NCBI GenBank assembly: GCA_910587785.1
Contig: CAJUOA010000001.1
Location: 57,245 to 121,244 of the forward strand
DNA length: 64,000 bases
DNA from: an uncultured Oscillospiraceae bacterium
GTDB taxonomy: Bacteria > Bacillota > Clostridia > Oscillospirales > Oscillospiraceae
Direction: 5' to 3'
Part shown: piece by piece, positions 62,152-64,000 of the stretch
How the letters are laid out: each line of letters opens with the position of its first letter
Position numbering within the stretch: the stretch's first letter is position 1
Program-made: the position numbers and the translations under genes
The notes under the pieces: generated by a model
Told to the model about the DNA's origin: nothing
The model's input: only the letters and a program-made list of their open reading frames with translations
The model's database searches: none

Positions 62152-62922
62152 GTGGATTGGACCGCGTGGTGCGAGTCCCTCCTGGACCGGGCCCGGGCGG
62201 GGACGCCGCTGGGACTCTGGGAGGAGCTCAACAAGGACTTCTATCAGGCCTTCATCCAGGAGGGCCGGTGGAACCTGTATCTGGAGGGCATCGGCAACAC
62301 CCTGAAGGTGGCGGTGCTGGCATTGATCCTGGGCGTGGCGCTGGGGCTGGTGGCGGCGATGATCCGCACCTTCCACGACCAGCAGAGGGAGGAGCGGCCC
62401 AGCCTCCTCCTCAGCTTCTGCAACGCCCTCTGTCAGGTCTACACCACCGTCATCCGGGGCACCCCTATGATGGTGCAGCTCCTCATCATGGCTTTTGTCA
62501 TCTTCAAGTCCAGCCGGAACCTGGTGGGCGTGGCCTCCCTGGCTTTTGGCATCAACTCCGGGGCATATGTCGCGGAAATTATACGCGGGGGCCTTATGAG
62601 CGTGGACGCCGGGCAGATGGAGGCCGGGCGCTCCCTGGGCCTCAGCTACATGCAGACCATGCGCCGCATCATCATCCCCCAGGCGGTGAAAAACATCCTC
62701 CCCGCCCTGGGCAACGAGCTCATCACCCTGCTGAAAGAGACCTCCATCGTGACAGTGATCGGCCTCCGGGATCTGACCAAGGCCGCCCAGCTCGTCACCA
62801 GCAAGACCTACGGCGGCTTCATGGCCCTCTTCGGCGTGGCGCTGGTGTATCTGGCCATGGTGATGGTGCTCACATGGCTGATGAATCTTCTGGAGAGGAG
62901 GCTGAGGAGCAGTGACCGCTGA
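62152..62922 (+). CDS. Polar amino acid ABC transporter permease
   Basis: 256 residues from GTG, AAAGGAG about 12 bases upstream. HisM/GlnP class: N-terminal periplasmic part, [14 protein letters not shown] (about 102), EAA loop [24 protein letters not shown] (read in parts) and [16 protein letters not shown]. Five to six membrane helices. Overlaps the ATPase gene by 11 bases. Confidence 0.94.
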   Translation: MDWTAWCESLLDRARAGTPLGLWEELNKDFYQAFIQEGRWNLYLEGIGNTLKVAVLALILGVALGLVAAMIRTFHDQQREERPSLLLSFCNALCQVYTTVIRGTPMMVQLLIMAFVIFKSSRNLVGVASLAFGINSGAYVAEIIRGGLMSVDAGQMEAGRSLGLSYMQTMRRIIIPQAVKNILPALGNELITLLKETSIVTVIGLRDLTKAAQLVTSKTYGGFMALFGVALVYLAMVMVLTWLMNLLERRLRSSDR

Positions 62923-63661
62923 CAAGAACGTCCTCATCCGGGTGGAGAGCCTGGAAAAGCACTTCAAGGGCGGTGAGATCAAGGCCCTCAACGGCGTATC
63001 CGCCGACATCCACAGGGGGGAGGTGGTGGTGGCCATCGGCCCTTCCGGCTCCGGCAAGAGCACGTTCCTGCGCTGCCTGAACCTCCTGGAGCGGCCCACC
63101 GGCGGCAGGGTCATCTTCGACGGCGTGGACATCACCAGCCCCGGCGTGGACATCGACCTTCACCGGCAGAAGATGGGCATGGTCTTCCAGCACTTCAACC
63201 TCTTCCCCCACATGACCGTGCTGGAGAACATGACCCTGGCCCCGGTGCAGCTGAAGAAGAAGTCCCTCCAGGACGCCCAGGCCCAGGCCATGGAGCTCCT
63301 GGGCCGCGTCGGCCTCGACGGCCGGGCGGGGGCCTACCCCGGACAGCTCTCCGGCGGGCAGAAGCAGCGCATCGCCATCGTGCGGGCGCTGTGCATGGAG
63401 CCGGAGGTGATGCTTTTTGACGAGCCCACCAGCGCCCTGGACCCGGAGATGGTGGGCGAGGTGCTGGAGGTCATGAAGTCCCTGGCCCGCGAGGGCATGA
63501 CCATGGTGGTGGTTACCCACGAGATGGGCTTCGCCCGGGAGGTGGCCGGCCGGGTCCTTTTCCTGGACGGCGGGCTCATCGTGGAGGAGGACGTCCCGGA
63601 GCGGATCTTCACCGCGCCCCGGAGCGAGCGCCTGCGCTCCTTCCTGGCGAAGGTGCTGTAA
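62912..63661 (+). CDS. Polar amino acid ABC transporter ATPase
   Basis: 249 residues. Walker [16 protein letters not shown] (about 44), signature [15 protein letters not shown] (about 146), Walker [21 protein letters not shown] (about 168), His-loop VTHEMGFA (about 201). GlnQ/HisP class, no regulatory C-terminal domain. Confidence 0.95.
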   Translation: MTADKNVLIRVESLEKHFKGGEIKALNGVSADIHRGEVVVAIGPSGSGKSTFLRCLNLLERPTGGRVIFDGVDITSPGVDIDLHRQKMGMVFQHFNLFPHMTVLENMTLAPVQLKKKSLQDAQAQAMELLGRVGLDGRAGAYPGQLSGGQKQRIAIVRALCMEPEVMLFDEPTSALDPEMVGEVLEVMKSLAREGMTMVVVTHEMGFAREVAGRVLFLDGGLIVEEDVPERIFTAPRSERLRSFLAKVL

Positions 63662-63668
63662 AAATGGA

Positions 63669-63708
63669 GATGCCGTCCCGCTGCTCTGTCAGTGGGGCGG
63701 CGTCTTTG
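63669..63708 (+). terminator. Terminator after the amino acid ABC operon
   Basis: GATGCCGTCCC (63669-63679) pairs with GGGCGGCGTC (63695-63704) through G-U pairs; CTTTGC tail. Confidence 0.7.
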
Positions 63709-64000
63709 CAGTTGTAAGATTTGATAAAATATCACGGCCAGATATGGCGGATTATATATTGACAGTGCTGGAAAATTGCTTTAAACTGTTGCTTATTAAG
63801 CATGACGATGTGCGGTGGAGCGCGGGAGCTGCGGCGGGAATCTGTGAAGCGGAGGGAGGACAGGTTCAATTCCAGTCTGCCGGGCCATTTCATGATAATC
63901 CGAACGCTGTCTTCCAAGTGGGAGACGGGTTCGGATTTATCATTTCTATTAGACCTCTTGCGAAATTAAGCTAAGCGGTCAAAGTTGCAGATGCCAGCAA
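63709..64000. other. Right-end region without a supported gene
   Basis: An open frame 63744-63974 (76 codons) has no ribosome binding site and no recognisable domain; I do not call it. GGTTCAATTCCAGTC... at about 63862 resembles a tRNA T-arm plus acceptor end without a matching 5' half. A hairpin with ATGATAATCCGAAC (63892-63905) and GTTCGGATTTATCAT (63929-63943) follows. Lower GC than the preceding operon. Confidence 0.4.

Noticed and set aside
63744..63974. 76-codon plus-strand frame at the right end
   Set aside because: No ribosome binding site, no domain, and it runs through the terminal hairpin; a complementary-strand frame is as long.

Overview
The window (64 kb) looks like chromosome of a GC-rich, spore-forming, anaerobic member of the Clostridia, most like the Oscillospiraceae (Flavonifractor/Pseudoflavonifractor/Lawsonibacter type). 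The basis is: strongly GC-biased codons in most genes, Firmicute-type ribosome binding sites and SigA promoters (many with a TGn extension), a T-box leader and a TPP riboswitch, spoIVB (sporulation), a sodium-pumping decarboxylase, a 2-hydroxyacyl-CoA dehydratase/activase pair, and intergenic palindrome families. Genus assignment is inference; no rRNA lies in the window.

Layout. 0-8 kb: end of an endonuclease III gene, an unexplained trio of small low-complexity proteins, pepF, adenine deaminase, hpf, an FG-GAP-like lipoprotein and an OmpR-type regulator without a kinase. 8-13.7 kb: alaS, two tandem small XRE repressor modules, a DUF3887-like lipoprotein placed directly behind an alanine-type T-box, and a LysR gene with a non-canonical start. 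13.7-23.1 kb: an eleven-gene, translationally coupled minus-strand operon resembling the poorly understood E. coli ydjXYZ-ynjABCDEF region (two TVP38 proteins, a CCG iron-sulfur protein, nucleoside hydrolase, YnjB/C/D-like ABC transporter) joined to three genes for sugar/nucleotide transfer of the kind seen next to arsenosugar loci; a rhodanese lipoprotein is divergent from it. 24-35 kb: ThiT under a TPP riboswitch, an HxlR regulator divergent from a radical SAM gene, a three-subunit molybdenum hydroxylase with an unknown membrane protein in the operon, a MATE transporter and a class A penicillin-binding protein. 35-44 kb: a DUF1292 protein, a probable structured RNA, a chemoreceptor, spoIVB, a second MATE transporter, repeat-rich intergenic DNA, and a radical SAM/VTT/DUF308 operon.

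44-49.5 kb is an AT-richer island: a pseudogene, a TPM-like membrane protein, a propeller/solute-binding lipoprotein, an XRE-TPR regulator of the RRNPP look, and a 66-residue secreted peptide gene. A 48-bp box with inverted repeats occurs twice, at identical distance from matching extended -10 elements, in front of the lipoprotein gene and the peptide gene. I read this as an undescribed peptide-signalling circuit, the most interesting item here.

49.5-64 kb: a phosphoribosyltransferase, the long dehydratase activase with its partner, a four-gene Na+ decarboxylase operon (gamma, biotin carrier, beta, carboxyltransferase), sfsA, a small XRE/membrane protein pair with three operator copies, a flavodoxin-fold reductase, a polar amino acid ABC transporter, and an unassigned right end.

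No CRISPR array, rRNA, complete tRNA, transposase or phage structural gene was recognised.
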